The translations under genes and the position numbers were made by a program. The notes beneath the pieces are model-generated. The model did no database searches. It was not told where the DNA came from and saw nothing but the letters and a program-made list of their open reading frames with translations. This document shows, piece by piece, positions 1 to 10,863 of a stretch of 64,000 nt of DNA. The stretch comes from Incurvaria masculella (lineage: Eukaryota > Arthropoda > Insecta > Lepidoptera > Incurvariidae): the NCBI GenBank assembly GCA_946894095.1, contig OX335650.1, forward strand, positions 8,122,001 through 8,186,000, in the 5' to 3' direction. Within the stretch, counting starts at the first letter, position 1; each line of letters begins with the position of its first letter.

Positions 1-340
1 CTTATTATACATGTTAACACTATTAACGTCAAGGCTTTTCATACTTAGTTGTACAATTTGAATTCTGTGTAAACTTACACTTATGCCTTATTACAATTGA
101 TGTGTTTGTTCATTGACATTGAGTTCTGACGGATTCTTTCTCACAAGTAACGTTATCATCTTTACGTACATGTCGTATATAGAAAGGATCTTGTGTTTTT
201 GAAAAAGTACAGTACATGGACTTTACGTGGAAAATGATTCAATTCCTATAGTCTTCTTTTGAAGCCTAAGTACTATTGGGACTTTTCCCATCCTGAATTT
301 TATTCCGTAGGAAGTATGAAATAGAATTAAAGTATTACTT
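1..340. other. Unassigned AT-rich sequence
   Basis: I see no coding frame, repeat match within the window, or RNA gene here. It leads directly into the retrotransposon fragment that starts near 341. Confidence 0.5.
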
Positions 341-889
341 ACTGGCAGGTTTTTTAGACATAACGTCATTAACGACATTTTAAAACGCGCACCCTGTTCT
401 GTAGGCGCACCATCTATCCGAGAGCCGAATGTTAGTCGTGACGATGGGAAACGGGCTGACGGAATGACCCTGACACCATGGGCCGAGGGTAGGTGTCTCA
501 TTTGGGATGCGACTTGCGTCGATACTCTTGCCAACACCTACTTGAGTGCTTCTTCAAAAAAGGCAGGCTCAGCCTCAGAGACAGCCGCTCGTGCAAAAAA
601 TAACAATTACAAGCAGATAAAAGAACGTTATCTATTTCTACCTTTCGCAATAGAAACCCTAGGCCCGCTTTGCTCTGAAGCCAAAATATTTTTGAAGGAC
701 TTAGGTAAGCGGTTGCGTGAGTCATCCGGTGACAAGCGTGCCTCTGCTTACCTCTTACAACGTCTCAGTCTCGCCGTGCAAAGAGGTAATGCTGCGAGTG
801 TCATGGGAACGATCCCGCCGTCGACTTCGTTGCAGGAAATTTTTTACTTGACTGGATTGTCTTTATTTAAGTTCTGTTTGATATTTTAG
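341..889 (+). pseudogene. 3' fragment of a non-LTR retrotransposon-like ORF, copy 1
   Basis: An open frame on the plus strand runs to a stop at 887-889. An ATG lies at 464, but homology to the copy at 21.3-22.1 kb starts about 120 bases earlier, in the same frame, so that ATG is not a real start. Shared landmarks are R-H then NDILKR (about 356-388), SRDDGKR-ADG (about 434-466), CLIWDATCVDTLA, and the end motif QRGNAASVMGT. Only the C-terminal half is present; the cysteine cluster and everything upstream are missing, as expected of a 5'-truncated insertion. The family is metazoan and sits downstream of a reverse transcriptase. I infer that the conserved ...PDG...WDxT core, like the end of R2/R4-type elements, is a restriction-like endonuclease, but this copy has A for P in RPDG. 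It is surely non-functional. Confidence 0.7.
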
Positions 890-1540
890 ATTTAAGTATA
901 TATATATATATTATATTTTAGATTAGATTTAACCGTGTATATTGTCTACATCAGAATAAATGTACTTGCAATGAAGTAAAGTTACTTACTAGATACTTGC
1001 ATAGTATGAAAATAATGCATACTTTAGAATGCATGATTTCAGTGTTCGGCGTTTAAAGTTATTGTCTGACATTGGCTTACCACAGTTATTTTCCTCGGTC
1101 CTAGTGACCGACGTTTCGAACTGTCCCGTGACGTTCATTTTCAAGGCGAATACGTGCGTACGGCTGGGCACACGTTTCACAATCCACGGTAGTATGCGTT
1201 GAAAAGCCTCTCTAGGCCTCAATTTTTTTATTAACATTTTCTTATTTCATTTTTTAATGACATATTTCTACTCTGCAAATAACCAGTGGATCGATCAACT
1301 GACATCGGCACGTCAAAAAGTATATTCCCCACCGTGGTCTGGTCCCGCCCTCTGGCGGAGGGATTATGCTGCGCAGAGATTTATTATTGTTGAGAAGTTT
1401 TCGACGATTTTACGAGTTCGCTGGAACCTTGGCTGATCCAATTTAATGCCGCTTAATGTTTCGTAACAGTACGCCCAGCCGCAGAGATCTTCCACCGGCA
1501 GCGTAGAGTAGCATGATGGGATTTGAGATTGTTAAGAATC
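890..1540. other. Unassigned sequence with a short (TA)n tract
   Basis: A (TA)-rich run lies at about 897-915, just after the retrotransposon fragment. The remainder is AT-rich with a small GC-rich patch near 1340-1375. No gene or repeat copy is recognised. Confidence 0.4.
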
Positions 1541-1544
1541 TTAA

Positions 1545-2073
1545 GGTGGCCCTTCTCGACGGGACTAACTCAATCGCGGGCAAGGTACAAAACCGTGCTA
1601 TTGCGCTCTGAGACCTTCTTTGTTTCAAAGAAAAATACCGTCTCCGTGATGAGGAGGATGCAACATGTCCACAAAGTAGACATTGCGCATAGTGTTTGAT
1701 TTGGTAAGATTTACGAAAACGTTTATTACAAAACTACTTATAGCTAAAAGTAAATCACGACCGATGTAGTCAAAATTCAAACAAAAATCAATTTGATTAT
1801 AAATCAATGAAAAACGCTAGATATTTTTGTTATATCGCTGAATAATTCACCTCCAAAGTTATTGTATAAAACGCACGAAAAGTTCGAACTTTCGGACCTT
1901 ATAACTTAGAAACAAAACACTATTTTACAATACCAATGGTCATCAGACATCTAGTTCGATCATATAAAGTTGTTTTGAGTATACTCAATTTATAATTTTG
2001 GATCTCTGACAAGAAACATGCGCATAATCTTCTTTTCCACGTTTGTATGGGGAGTTGAGCGGGAAGGCCCACC
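1545..2073. mobile_element. TTAA-flanked MITE, family T1, copy 1
   Basis: The element is bounded by TTAA at 1541-1544 and TTAA at 2074-2077. Its ends are inverted: GGTGGCCC at the left and GGCCCACC at the right. A second copy lies in reverse orientation at 51022-51564 and shares most of its length, including GGTCATCAGACATCTAGTT and the CGTTTGTATGGGGAGTTGAG segment next to the end. There is no coding capacity. TTAA target duplication is characteristic of piggyBac-type transposases, but these tips are not the usual piggyBac CCC(T/A) tips, so the superfamily is an inference. Confidence 0.75.
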
Positions 2074-2360
2074 TTAAGGGCGTGATAAGAACCGATTGCG
2101 TTCAGTTTGATGAGGGCGAAAATAAAACAACATTTAATTGTAATTAAAAATAACTACAACGAATTTAAATTATAAGAAAAGTAAAATTGTGTATTGCTAC
2201 CACTATTTACTAATTAAATTTGATGACGCAACTGCGAGTCTCTGGTACTTTGATTTTACAAACTAAACATTAAGCAAAAGAAAGAAAATTGAACAAATAT
2301 AATAAGAGCATACACTGAGAGGTTTCAAATATAGCTCGACCATTAACGTATTTCATCTTT

Positions 2361-2654
2361 TTAGGGCCCCATCCCAAAGAGTGCCAACGGAACCCTATTA
2401 CTAAGCCTCCTCTGTCCGTTCGTCCGTCCGTCCGTATGTGACAGGGCTGTATCTCAGTTACCGTAACAGATAGACAGCTGAAATGTTCACAGAGTGTGTA
2501 TTTATTTTGCCGCAACATAGCAACAAATAGGTAAGATTACAAAATAATTAAAATTTACCCTTTACAAAAAACGTAATTTTTTTTATTCAAATATTTAACG
2601 ATGGTACGGAACCCTTCGTGTGCGAGTCCGACTCGCACTTGGCCGGTTTTTTTT
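2361..2654 (-). repeat. Lepidopteran (GGAC)n dispersed repeat, copy 1
   Basis: On the minus strand it reads from GGCCAAGTGCGAGTCGGACT through GGGTTCCGTACC, the ACAGCCCTGT block, (GGAC)n and GGCTTAGTAATAGGGTTCCG to a degraded end near 2361. The same body recurs at 4807, 29518, 31373, 58414 and 62455, with partial copies elsewhere. It has no coding capacity. The layout fits a short non-autonomous element; I do not assign a named family. Confidence 0.85.
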
Positions 2655-3466
2655 TGTATTTATAAATACATAATTTAAAAACTTCAGTATCCTCATTGTA
2701 AAAAGTACAAATAAATATTATCAAAATATCGTATTCTTCAAGATTCTGAAACTTATAATACTCATATTCAGCGTGGGCTTGGTTTTCGTAGGGAACGGTT
2801 TTAATAATCTAATTGATAAAGTTAGAATTGGCTGAGCGGAAGAATCTCCCTCCTTCTCGGCTACTGCCAACAGTATGGGTATAAGCCACGCTGTTAACAG
2901 CTATCCAATTAATAACTTTTCGGATCGTAAGGACTCTCAGCCACTAAAGAGGTTAGCATGACACGAAATCCGACCTAATCCACTCTCATTCCGCGTCTTT
3001 TAGTGAATAAGCTCAGTCTGGATAAATAATACTGGTTCAAATGAACCTTATTTGTGGGAGCAGATAAAACATGTACAACATAAACATGTTAATAAAAGTT
3101 TTGTAATTTTATAGATAACTGCTTTTTTTACCTCTCAAAGAAAATCCGAGAAAAAATCTCTTCCATTCGTGAGCTTTTCTGAACTGTATCTCCTAAACTT
3201 CAATCATATTTTTTCCGTATGAATTTGATGAATATGTGAATATAGTAAATAATAAAAAAAAAATTAGATAGTAAATAAAAAAAAGTTTTTCGACTCATCG
3301 TGCAGGGTGAATCGTGCGGGTTATGAAAGAATATTGAGCTGTGGGCGTATATTGGTAGTAAGCCTATATTTTAATAAGCAAAATTACATTAAGATAATAG
3401 TGATAGGAGACATATCTATCCGAGATAGTCCGTAATCTATCCATCTTTTGGAAATAATATTTTTTT
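2655..3466. other. Unassigned AT-rich sequence
   Basis: No coding frame, no similarity to other parts of the window and no clear inverted repeat was seen in this stretch. Confidence 0.4.
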
Positions 3467-3694
3467 CTAGGCCTATTCCTGGAATTCCGTAATCAGGAAT
3501 GAATAATCCTGACCATAAAAATCCGCTTTATAGCGGTTTTCAAAGCCATTTTTCGACGGATAAGCTTGATTAATTAAAAAAACTATGCTCCGGAATATTT
3601 TCGTCAAGGAAATCGCTTTGAAAACCGCCATAAAAGCGGTTTTAGAGACTCCGGATTCCTGATTGGTGATCACAGAATTCCAGGAACAGGCCTG
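3467..3694. mobile_element. Hairpin MITE, family H1, near full length
   Basis: The two halves are imperfect reverse complements: AGGCCTATTCCTGGAATTC at the left tip pairs with GAATTCCAGGAACAGGCCT at the right. Inner blocks AGCGGTTTTCAAAGC and GCTTTGAAAACCGCC pair as well, leaving a short AT-rich loop near 3560-3590. A half copy of the same family lies at 36140-36245. There is no coding capacity, and the class of transposase that moves it is unknown. Confidence 0.75.
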
Positions 3695-4806
3695 CTAAGG
3701 ATTGAAAAATTGGGCCCAAGTAGTATTTTGATCAATTATTGCGACCTCTCCATTTTGACATTAACTTCGAAGACCGCGACGCAGGCACCAAAGCTAACAT
3801 ATTTACATTCCATGTCCGCGTGCGGCTGCTCAGAGTTGTGGCGGTGGATCGATGCCCGAAGGCCGCCGCCGCTTCGGCTACGCTCCCCCCGGAACCGCCT
3901 CGCGCTCTCGCGCCACCCTGACGGAAAGCCCAGTCGCGAGGCGGTTCCGACGTGCATTGCCTTCGTGGTACATATTTTATTATTCCATTCAGATCTCGGA
4001 AGACACTTTATTCGTTTACATTTGCATCCCTCTATTAAGGCATCGGAGCGGAAATGTTTGTGCTTTTCAAGCGGCTGGAGACATCGATATGGTCTCAATT
4101 TATTCTCTCTACATAATGTCTGTGTCCAAGTGCTGCGTCAATCGGCTAACGGGAAGAAATATTATTTACGCGTAGGGGAGATTTTTAAGGGACATTTATT
4201 GAATATTTATCTTTTATAAACATATTATTCTCAGTAGAAAAACCAAATTATGTCGCCAGCATCAACTTTTGTAAAAACATTGAATAAAAATAAAGAAAAT
4301 ACTTTGAACCAGCAATAAAAAACTATGAATTATGTATACCTTCTTGCTTAATTAACATAACAAAGCGCAGTAGAGTTCAACGATTTAAATTATTGGCTTT
4401 ATTTATAAATATAAATTTATTATTCGTTGTGCTTCGCTAATTTTAAATATTTTTTCCTCCATAGGAATTAAAATGTGTTTTTACGAACTGCAAATTAAAA
4501 AGGTAAATTTAAAAACAACACAGGTCGCATACAATATTCGACACATGAAAGATCGGTATTTAAAAAAATGGAGTGATTGAATTTTAATAATATGGTTAAC
4601 TGCCTTCATAAAACATCAATAATGTCTACGAAATTAATTAAATATTTTCTTCACTCTTATTTTGAAACATCACGCAAATAAAAGATAACGTTAACAGCCT
4701 GTATATCGTGGTTACGTTTGGGATCAACGGCAAAGTAACGACACAGAATCTCTTGAATGAATCCTATCTGTGACATAAAGAAAATCCCCAAAATACAATT
4801 TTATGG
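3695..4806. other. Unassigned sequence with a GC-rich patch and hairpin
   Basis: GC content rises over about 3770-3990 and contains a perfect 15-bp inverted repeat, CGGAACCGCCTCGCG at 3890-3904 against 3935-3949. Frames on both strands are open here, which is expected of GC-rich DNA and is not evidence of coding. The rest is AT-rich with no recognised feature. Confidence 0.4.
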
Positions 4807-5098
4807 AAAACGGGCCAAGTGCGAGTCAGACTCGCACACGAAGGGGTCCGTACCATTGTAAAAGGCTGAACACAAAATATCAGGTTTTTTTTTAAATGTT
4901 ATAAATTTTTTGTTATAGCGGCAAAATAACTATATACTCTGTGAACATTTCAACTGCCTACCTATTACGTTTCATGCGATACAGCCCTGTGACGGACGGA
5001 CGGACGGACGGACGGTCAGACACACGGAGGGACGGACGGACACCGGAGGCTTAGTACTAGTGTTCCGTTGGCACCCTTTGGGTACGGAACCCTAAAAA
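4807..5098 (+). repeat. Lepidopteran (GGAC)n dispersed repeat, copy 2
   Basis: It runs from CGGGCCAAGTGCGAGTCAGA through the GTGAACATTTCAACTGCCTA block, a long (GGAC)n tract at about 4993-5042, and ends GGGTACGGAACCCTAAAAA. It is close to full length when compared with the other copies in the window. Confidence 0.85.
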
Positions 5099-5363
5099 GT
5101 TAAATAAAATCCTTTCTTTATACACGCACCAAGCCAGAGCGAATAGTGAAGGGGGAAAGTATGTCAATCGAAGGCGGATCGGATGAATGGTTATGATAAA
5201 GTCTTCGCCTAATATGTTTTCAGAAGTATATTTTATGAGTGCCAACACAAGCTTTTGGAGTAGTTACTTAAATTTTAGAGTAGTTAAACAAACCTTTCGA
5301 AGAATTAAGAAATACATTGAATGGCCACAACGAGCTATAGAGAAAAATGATATGTATGTATTT

Positions 5364-5535
5364 CGACCGTGAAGAAAGAACACATAAATTAAAGAAAGAT
5401 ACCTGCAAAAAACGACTTTATTAATATTTTGCAAGGCTGGATCCGAACCAGCAAAACATACCATTTGCGGTTATTGTGTCTCGCAATTTCGTCAACAGCT
5501 GTATATCCATAATTTGGAGTTCTCCTACAGTCCTG
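5364..5535 (-). repeat. tRNA-derived SINE, family S2, copy 1
   Basis: On the minus strand a tRNA-like head holds a B-box-like GGTTCGGATCC, followed by GCCTTGCAAAATATT, ATAAAGTCG, a body ending CTTCACGGTCG and a short tail. The same head or body recurs at 10262, 13507, 54858 and 55020. There is no coding capacity. It would be transcribed by RNA polymerase III and mobilised by a LINE, which follows from SINE biology in general. Confidence 0.65.
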
Positions 5536-8059
5536 TTATTAACCCTGTTACTCTGAAATGTTCACGTTTCTTTTCGTTTAATGGTTCTTGAGATCAACCA
5601 GAATTTGGACATAAACAGTAAAGGGCAACCAACGTTTATTTTGTCCCAATAATACAATGTCAAATGTGTACCATGCCCTTTAACCAGTTCTCAAATCACA
5701 GAATTTCCCAGAAATGAAAAATAACCGAAGCACGCAAGAGAAAATGTGTAGTTATCGTAAATATTTTACATGAAAAACAAATTACTCTAAAATTATTAAC
5801 TCAAAGCATCTATTCAGTCGAATTTCCAATACAAAGAACATTTTTTTTTTCAAATTTTGCTTCTAATAAAGAAGAGTTTCAAAGGAATGCGGTATTTTAC
5901 CGAAACCTCAAAGCGTTTGCAGGCTTTGCCGACGATGCCGCCTTCGCTCCGCAATGAGAAATTGAAAAGTTTCCGTGGCGGGAAAATAATGATTCGTAAA
6001 GCGAATTAAAACGCCCAAAGCAAAAAATAAAAGGGAATTTCAAGATGACCGAGAAATTAGGAAAACAAACCTTTTTAGCGGTGAAAATGTTTTTGCAACC
6101 TTCAGTCTTTAAGCCTACAGATTTAATAGAGCCTGCGGTTGCCTTTTCATGAAGTTAAATCTAATGCTTTGTCTCTGCTTCCCCTTGTACGAAAAAGGGA
6201 CATAATTGTAACAGCCACGAGGCTAAAGTTAATAACATTCTTGAAGCGTTCGTTTCGGTCGAAGAGGCACGATTTCAGTCTGTCCTAGTCTGGTAAGCAA
6301 TCCCGTTTAGTGGGCTGTTTAGCAAAGGTAAGAATTAAAATAATCAACTTTTATAATAGGCTGAAACGTATTTATGCACAATATTTTCCTGTGAGTACTT
6401 TTATTATTTCAAGGAGCAAAAACATTGAATGTATTTTTACATTCAGTTTGAATATGTTCATAAGGTATTAGAGTTACGTACAAAATAATTTAGCTGTCAA
6501 TTATTAACTGTAAAAATAATCCTGAAGTATACTTTATTTTTATGAATGTTCTTTGTGGTTGGACAAATTTAATAACACATTTTTGATCAAAACTAGCGAA
6601 TTTCGATTGAACTTTCATGAAATGCGATTGAACAATTGTTTTCAATTACATTTCATATTTCAAAAACTTTATTCAATGTAAGCACTTAATACAGTTAATA
6701 CAGTTTTTAATACATATAAATTCATTAAATCAATATAAATAGTAAATCAGTATAATAGAATATAACAGCCGTTAAAGTTGTCCAAAAATAATAATAATAA
6801 TGTGATGTTTTAACAATGTTCTTGAAAGTATAAATGAAAGCTACATTACAAACTAAATTATCTGTTCTTTAGGATATCTACGTAAATAAAAAGTCGCGAT
6901 CACTCAATGAAGGGTATGTATTTAACTATACCAAGTTGGAAGGCTATGTTATGCTCGAAAAAAAAAAACAAACCTCAAGGGTACAGAGGATGTCTGCACA
7001 AACAAAATCACAAAATGGAAAATACCTCACTTTCTTAGAATATCACATTCGCTCACGCGTAAATCCCAGATTTCTGAGACTAAGGACACAGCGGAGGTAG
7101 GGTGAGTGTTAACTGACGCCTAATGGCGCTCTCATATTCACGGGCACGCCCGACTTATCCCTGTTGGTGGCCTTGTGAGGACGTGCTGTGTTACCTATTC
7201 GGGAATACAATCACGCGCCTTATTTTCTCTGCGCGTGAGGTAAATGGTGTGGGTACAATATATTAAAAATAAATAGAAGAGGTAAGTAAACATTCGCGAC
7301 ATAATATTGTGGGCCCTAATTTTTTTGCGGTGAAATCTATCGGGATTTTTTATTAATTACAGCCTGCTTGCATTGCTTAAATTCACCTACTGTCGAGACA
7401 ACCTGACCTCTTTAAATTTGTTTACATCAATGAATTTATTAATAAATAATTCATATATATTCTTGCGTCGTGCGCTTTATTAGCGTCCGCATTGACTAGA
7501 ATCAGTGAATAAACGCCCTTTAACCGAAGCACACGCGTTTCACCCTAGCTTTGAGTCCCGACATTTTCTACCTTGCTAAACTATAAATCATGTGGTTGCC
7601 TGCTAAATACTCAGTTACCTACATCCTCTCCAAATGCTTCCTACCAATCGTTTTCGTTTTCACCACTAGTATAACCGTTAGAGAGGAGATGTTGCTGAGG
7701 CACTCGAACCCAATTATTCCTCTCGAACGATTTTCTTTCTCGCGGATTCTCCAATAACTACTCCGGCCTCATGTTCACCTGGTGATTTCGTGCCAAATTT
7801 TATGTTGAAATATTTTACATGAAATTTCTAGGAGGCTCATAGAATAAAAATAAAAATTGATACATTTACAGAATAATGCACCCCACGATGCACACAATAC
7901 CTTTTGAATCGCGGTAGTTCCGTCTCACCTACCATTAGTATCCATTAGTATCGACGAATGATCTAAACACAGACATACATATAACGTTCAACGTCTAAAG
8001 AAACATTTTCCTTACCACGCCTAAAAAGTTTTAAAACAGCCTTCATTTCTACTTTCATT
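5536..8059. other. Unassigned AT-rich sequence
   Basis: About 2.5 kb with no convincing coding frame and no match to other repeats of the window. It has simple runs (for example AAT repeats near 6788) and a less AT-rich patch at about 7080-7240. It may be unique host intergenic or intronic DNA. Confidence 0.4.
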
Positions 8060-8362
8060 TAACCGCTTTTACCCTTATTCCCGAAGGAATTAGGAGACAT
8101 GCCAGGATCTTCTATTTACGACCACGGCTGCATTTAACTGTATGGAAAACATGGACAATTTATTATTGCCGTTTCGACCATAGGTATTATCATCTCATGC
8201 GATGGTATCAATCGTAGGAAAAGGGCACCTATAGTTTAACATGGATCCAAACATCTCCCAACAAACTCGCATTCGTAACGAAATTCATTTATCCAATTCT
8301 GAAAAAGAAAGAAAGTGATTCATAAACGGGGCGGGGATTTAAACCCGCTTCAAACATTTCCA
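8060..8362 (-). repeat. tRNA-derived SINE, family S1-related, in unit A
   Basis: On the minus strand a B-box-like GGTTTAAATCC at about 8335 starts the head. The body holds the reverse complement of the ATGCGATGGTA and GACATGCCAGGA blocks that mark S1 SINEs elsewhere. The copy is diverged from the S1 copies at 42.9 and 44.8 kb. Its partner is at 12629-12930. Confidence 0.7.
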
Positions 8363-8654
8363 ATGCTGAATGTAACGATGAATATAAAAAAATAATCATT
8401 AAATTGTTTTTTTTTTGTTCACAATAGAAAAAAAAAATTTTTTTATTAAAAGAGAGGAACTTCAATCAAGAATTGATACATGAAGAATAATGTAACTTAA
8501 GCAACGTGGATTTTTTTTTTATAATATGCATTACATAGCCTTTTTAAAAAAAAATAACAACAGTGGTCTCGATATGACAAATGATCAGATTCTGAATGTA
8601 TTATGTGAAATCAACATAAATGTGGCTCCAAAAAACATCTACCTTTAATTAATA

Positions 8655-9929
8655 GAAAAAGTCTTTTCGCATTATAGTATGTATGAACTTGTAATAAAAT
8701 CTCTTTGGCTATACTATTTGTATCTGGCTGGTTTTGGTATCATTGAAAGTTTAAATTTTAAAGAACATAAATCCAAATTCAAATTAGGAAAATGTGTGAT
8801 TCTCATTTGTTTTTCGTACTGTCAAAATGAGTGAATCTAATGAAGAAATTCGATACATTTTAAAATTTTACTACAAAAAAGGTAAAAATGCAACGCAAGC
8901 CGCGAAAAAAATTTGCGATGTTTATGGACCTAGTGCAGTGTCTGTGAGAGTAGCACAAATTTGGTTTAAGCGTTTTCAATCCGGAAATTTTGATGTCAAA
9001 GATGCACGTCGCTCTGGTCGCCCTATTACGGATAAAATGGATGCCATTTTTGAAAAAGTGGAGCAAGATCGGCATATCAGTAGTTACGACGTAGCTGAAG
9101 AACTAGGAATTGACCACAAAACAGTTTTGGCGCATTTGAAAAAAACTGGGTACACAAAAAAGCTCGATATTTGGGTACCTCACGAGCTCACTGAAAGAAA
9201 CCTAATGAACCGTGTACTCATTTGTGATTCTTTATTACGACGTAATGAAACCGAACCATTTTTGAAGAAGCTGATAACTGGTGATGAAAAGTGGATCACG
9301 TACGACAAGAACGTGCGAAAAAGGTCGTGGTCAAAGGCCGGTCAAGCTTCACAGACTGTGGCGAAACCCGGGTTAACTCGCAACAAGGTGATGGTGTGTG
9401 TGTGGTGGGATTGGAAGGGCATTATTCATTATGAGCTGTTACCACTAGGCAGGACCATCGATTCTGAATTCTACTGCGAACAACTGATGAGATTAAAGCA
9501 AGAAGTTGAGAGAAAGCGGCCGGAATTAATCAACAGAAGGGGTGTGGTTTTTCATCATGATAACGCTAGACCTCACACATCTTTAGCCACTCAGCAAAAA
9601 CTAAGAGAGTTTGGCTGGGAGGTGTTAATGCATCCGCCGTATAGTCCTGACCTTGCACCTTCAGATTTCCACCTGTTTAGGTCTCTTCAGAATTCTTTAG
9701 GCAGTGTCAGGTTAACATCACGAGAGGACTGCCAAAACCACTTGTCGCGGTATATTGATCAGAAATCCCAATATTTCTATAGCAATGGGATCATGTCCCT
9801 ACCTACAAGATGGCAAAAAGTTATCGAACAAAATGGTACCTACATACTTTAGTTAAATGTAAATAAACCATATTAAAAAATGTTTTGAATTTTCTTAAAA
9901 AATGCGAAGAAACTTTTTCCCCAACCATA
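8655..9929 (+). mobile_element. mariner element, copy 1, transposase intact, 5' tip damaged
   Basis: A 1.28-kb mariner, close to the usual 1.3 kb. The 3' tip ends ...GCGAAGAAACTTTTTCCCCAACCATA at 9929, followed by TA. The 5' tip retains GAAAAAGTCTTTTCGC from 8655, but the outer TATGGTCGGG seen in copy 2 (39537-40813) is replaced by TTAATTAATA. The inner ends and untranslated regions match copy 2 closely. The corresponding place in unit B, near 13215, has no mariner, so this copy arrived after the duplication or was lost cleanly from B. The element carries one ORF. Confidence 0.95.
8827..9852 (+). CDS. mariner transposase, 341 residues, full length
   Basis: It encodes a DDE/D transposase that cuts and pastes the element at TA sites in the nucleus. 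The start is the first ATG after the 5' untranslated stretch and gives the usual length. An N-terminal helix-turn-helix pair covers about residues 1-110 (GRP linker at 64-66), the WVPHELT linker is at 116-122, and the catalytic triad is D153 (TGDEKWI), D245 (HHDNARPH) and D280, 34 residues apart, which is the mariner DD34D signature. YSPDLAPSD lies at 272-280. No frameshift or stop interrupts it. The WVPHELT form and overall likeness to the SETMAR/Hsmar1 transposase suggest the cecropia-type mariners. Whether the protein is active is not known: W, D and linker motifs are all present, but its own 5' terminal repeat is incomplete, so it may act only on other copies. Confidence 0.97.
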   Translation: MSESNEEIRYILKFYYKKGKNATQAAKKICDVYGPSAVSVRVAQIWFKRFQSGNFDVKDARRSGRPITDKMDAIFEKVEQDRHISSYDVAEELGIDHKTVLAHLKKTGYTKKLDIWVPHELTERNLMNRVLICDSLLRRNETEPFLKKLITGDEKWITYDKNVRKRSWSKAGQASQTVAKPGLTRNKVMVCVWWDWKGIIHYELLPLGRTIDSEFYCEQLMRLKQEVERKRPELINRRGVVFHHDNARPHTSLATQQKLREFGWEVLMHPPYSPDLAPSDFHLFRSLQNSLGSVRLTSREDCQNHLSRYIDQKSQYFYSNGIMSLPTRWQKVIEQNGTYIL

Positions 9930-9985
9930 TAATCATATCATGAACATAAATGTGGCTCCAAAAATCATCTACCCTTAATTATAAT
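9930..9985. repeat. Short direct repeat of the mariner target flank
   Basis: The block AACATAAATGTGGCTCCAAA...CATCTACC...TTAATTA occurs just left of the mariner (8614-8652) and again just right of it (9951-9983), followed both times by related sequence. Unit B has it only once (13181-13219). It is far longer than the 2-bp TA duplication made by mariner. Confidence 0.7.
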
Positions 9986-10098
9986 CATATCATGAACATA
10001 ATTGTATCATTTTGAAGCCCTTAAAATATCCAGGGTGGTTTGGTTACCATGATAAATCATTCGCATAGCAGGTGAACAGGCAAAGGAGGCAAAATGTG

Positions 10099-10210
10099 GG
10101 CCGAGTGCACGAAAGGACAACAATCAAAATCAACGTCAACTCCTAGGGGTTCACTAAAAGTGACGTGTTTGAATATTGATTAACTCATCCGTCCCTTCGT
10201 GCAATCGGGG
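10099..10210. mobile_element. Hairpin MITE, family H2, internally deleted, unit A
   Basis: Ends GGCCGAGTGCACGAAAGGAC and TTCGTGCAATCGGGG are inverted repeats. The internal TTCACTAAAAGTGACGTGTTT is shared with the 157-bp copies at 10913 and 46737, but the left internal block CACGTCACTTTGTAT is missing. Its partner in unit B is at 13343-13455. Confidence 0.75.
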
Positions 10211-10261
10211 CTAAGTTTAACGTTTAGTTGAATTTCGTACCATGCCAACTGGTAAATTTTA

Positions 10262-10410
10262 GTTGACTTGACCGAATAACTCAATACCTACCAGCGAATG
10301 GTATGTTTTGCTGGTTCGGTTCCAGCCTTGCATTATATTCGTAAAGTAGTTCTTTTTACTGGGTTCTTTCTTTAATTAAAGTGTCCTTGCTTCACGGTCG
10401 ATTATACGTA
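10262..10410 (+). repeat. tRNA-derived SINE, family S2, unit A
   Basis: The copy contains CGAATGGTATGTTTTGCTGG, a B-box-like GGTTCGGTTCC, CAGCCTTGCA, GTAAAGTAGTTCTTTTTAC, and the end CTTCACGGTCG with a short AC/AT tail. It matches the minus-strand copy at 5364. Partner: 13507-13660. Confidence 0.65.
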
Positions 10411-10863
10411 TCATCATGTAATCACATTCCTTGGAAAAAGATATTTCCTTCTTTTTTGTTTCTTATTTTTATAATGATGGTAATTATTCATTGTTTAGCC
10501 TTGAAAGTACCTAACAGTAGGTTTGTAGGTTACCAGGTTTGCCGGTTCCATAAAAGAAACTAACGTTGAAACTGAAAAAGCAACAAGTAATAAAAATATA
10601 TGTATTTGAAAAATATGTTTTTAAATACATATCTTTCATTCATCGATTTGTGATTTCCCACCATACATTTGCATGTGGATAAAAAATTGTTACACATAAA
10701 TGGATATATACGATAATATATCACTTATTGTTAATGGTCTCTAGGCCAAAAACGTCCTTTGCGTTTTTTTAAACAGAAAATGTATATAAACATTTTACGA
10801 TAAATGTTTTTGCCTACCTACCGATTGAAGCGATTGATAAAGCATTTTGAAAGCAAAAACACA

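Noticed and set aside
3710..4219. Overlapping open frames on both strands in a GC-rich patch
   Set aside because: Open frames in several phases at once are expected of GC-rich DNA; none looks like a protein family.
4990..5045. Independent GGAC microsatellite
   Set aside because: It lies at the fixed place of the (GGAC)n tract inside each dispersed repeat copy.
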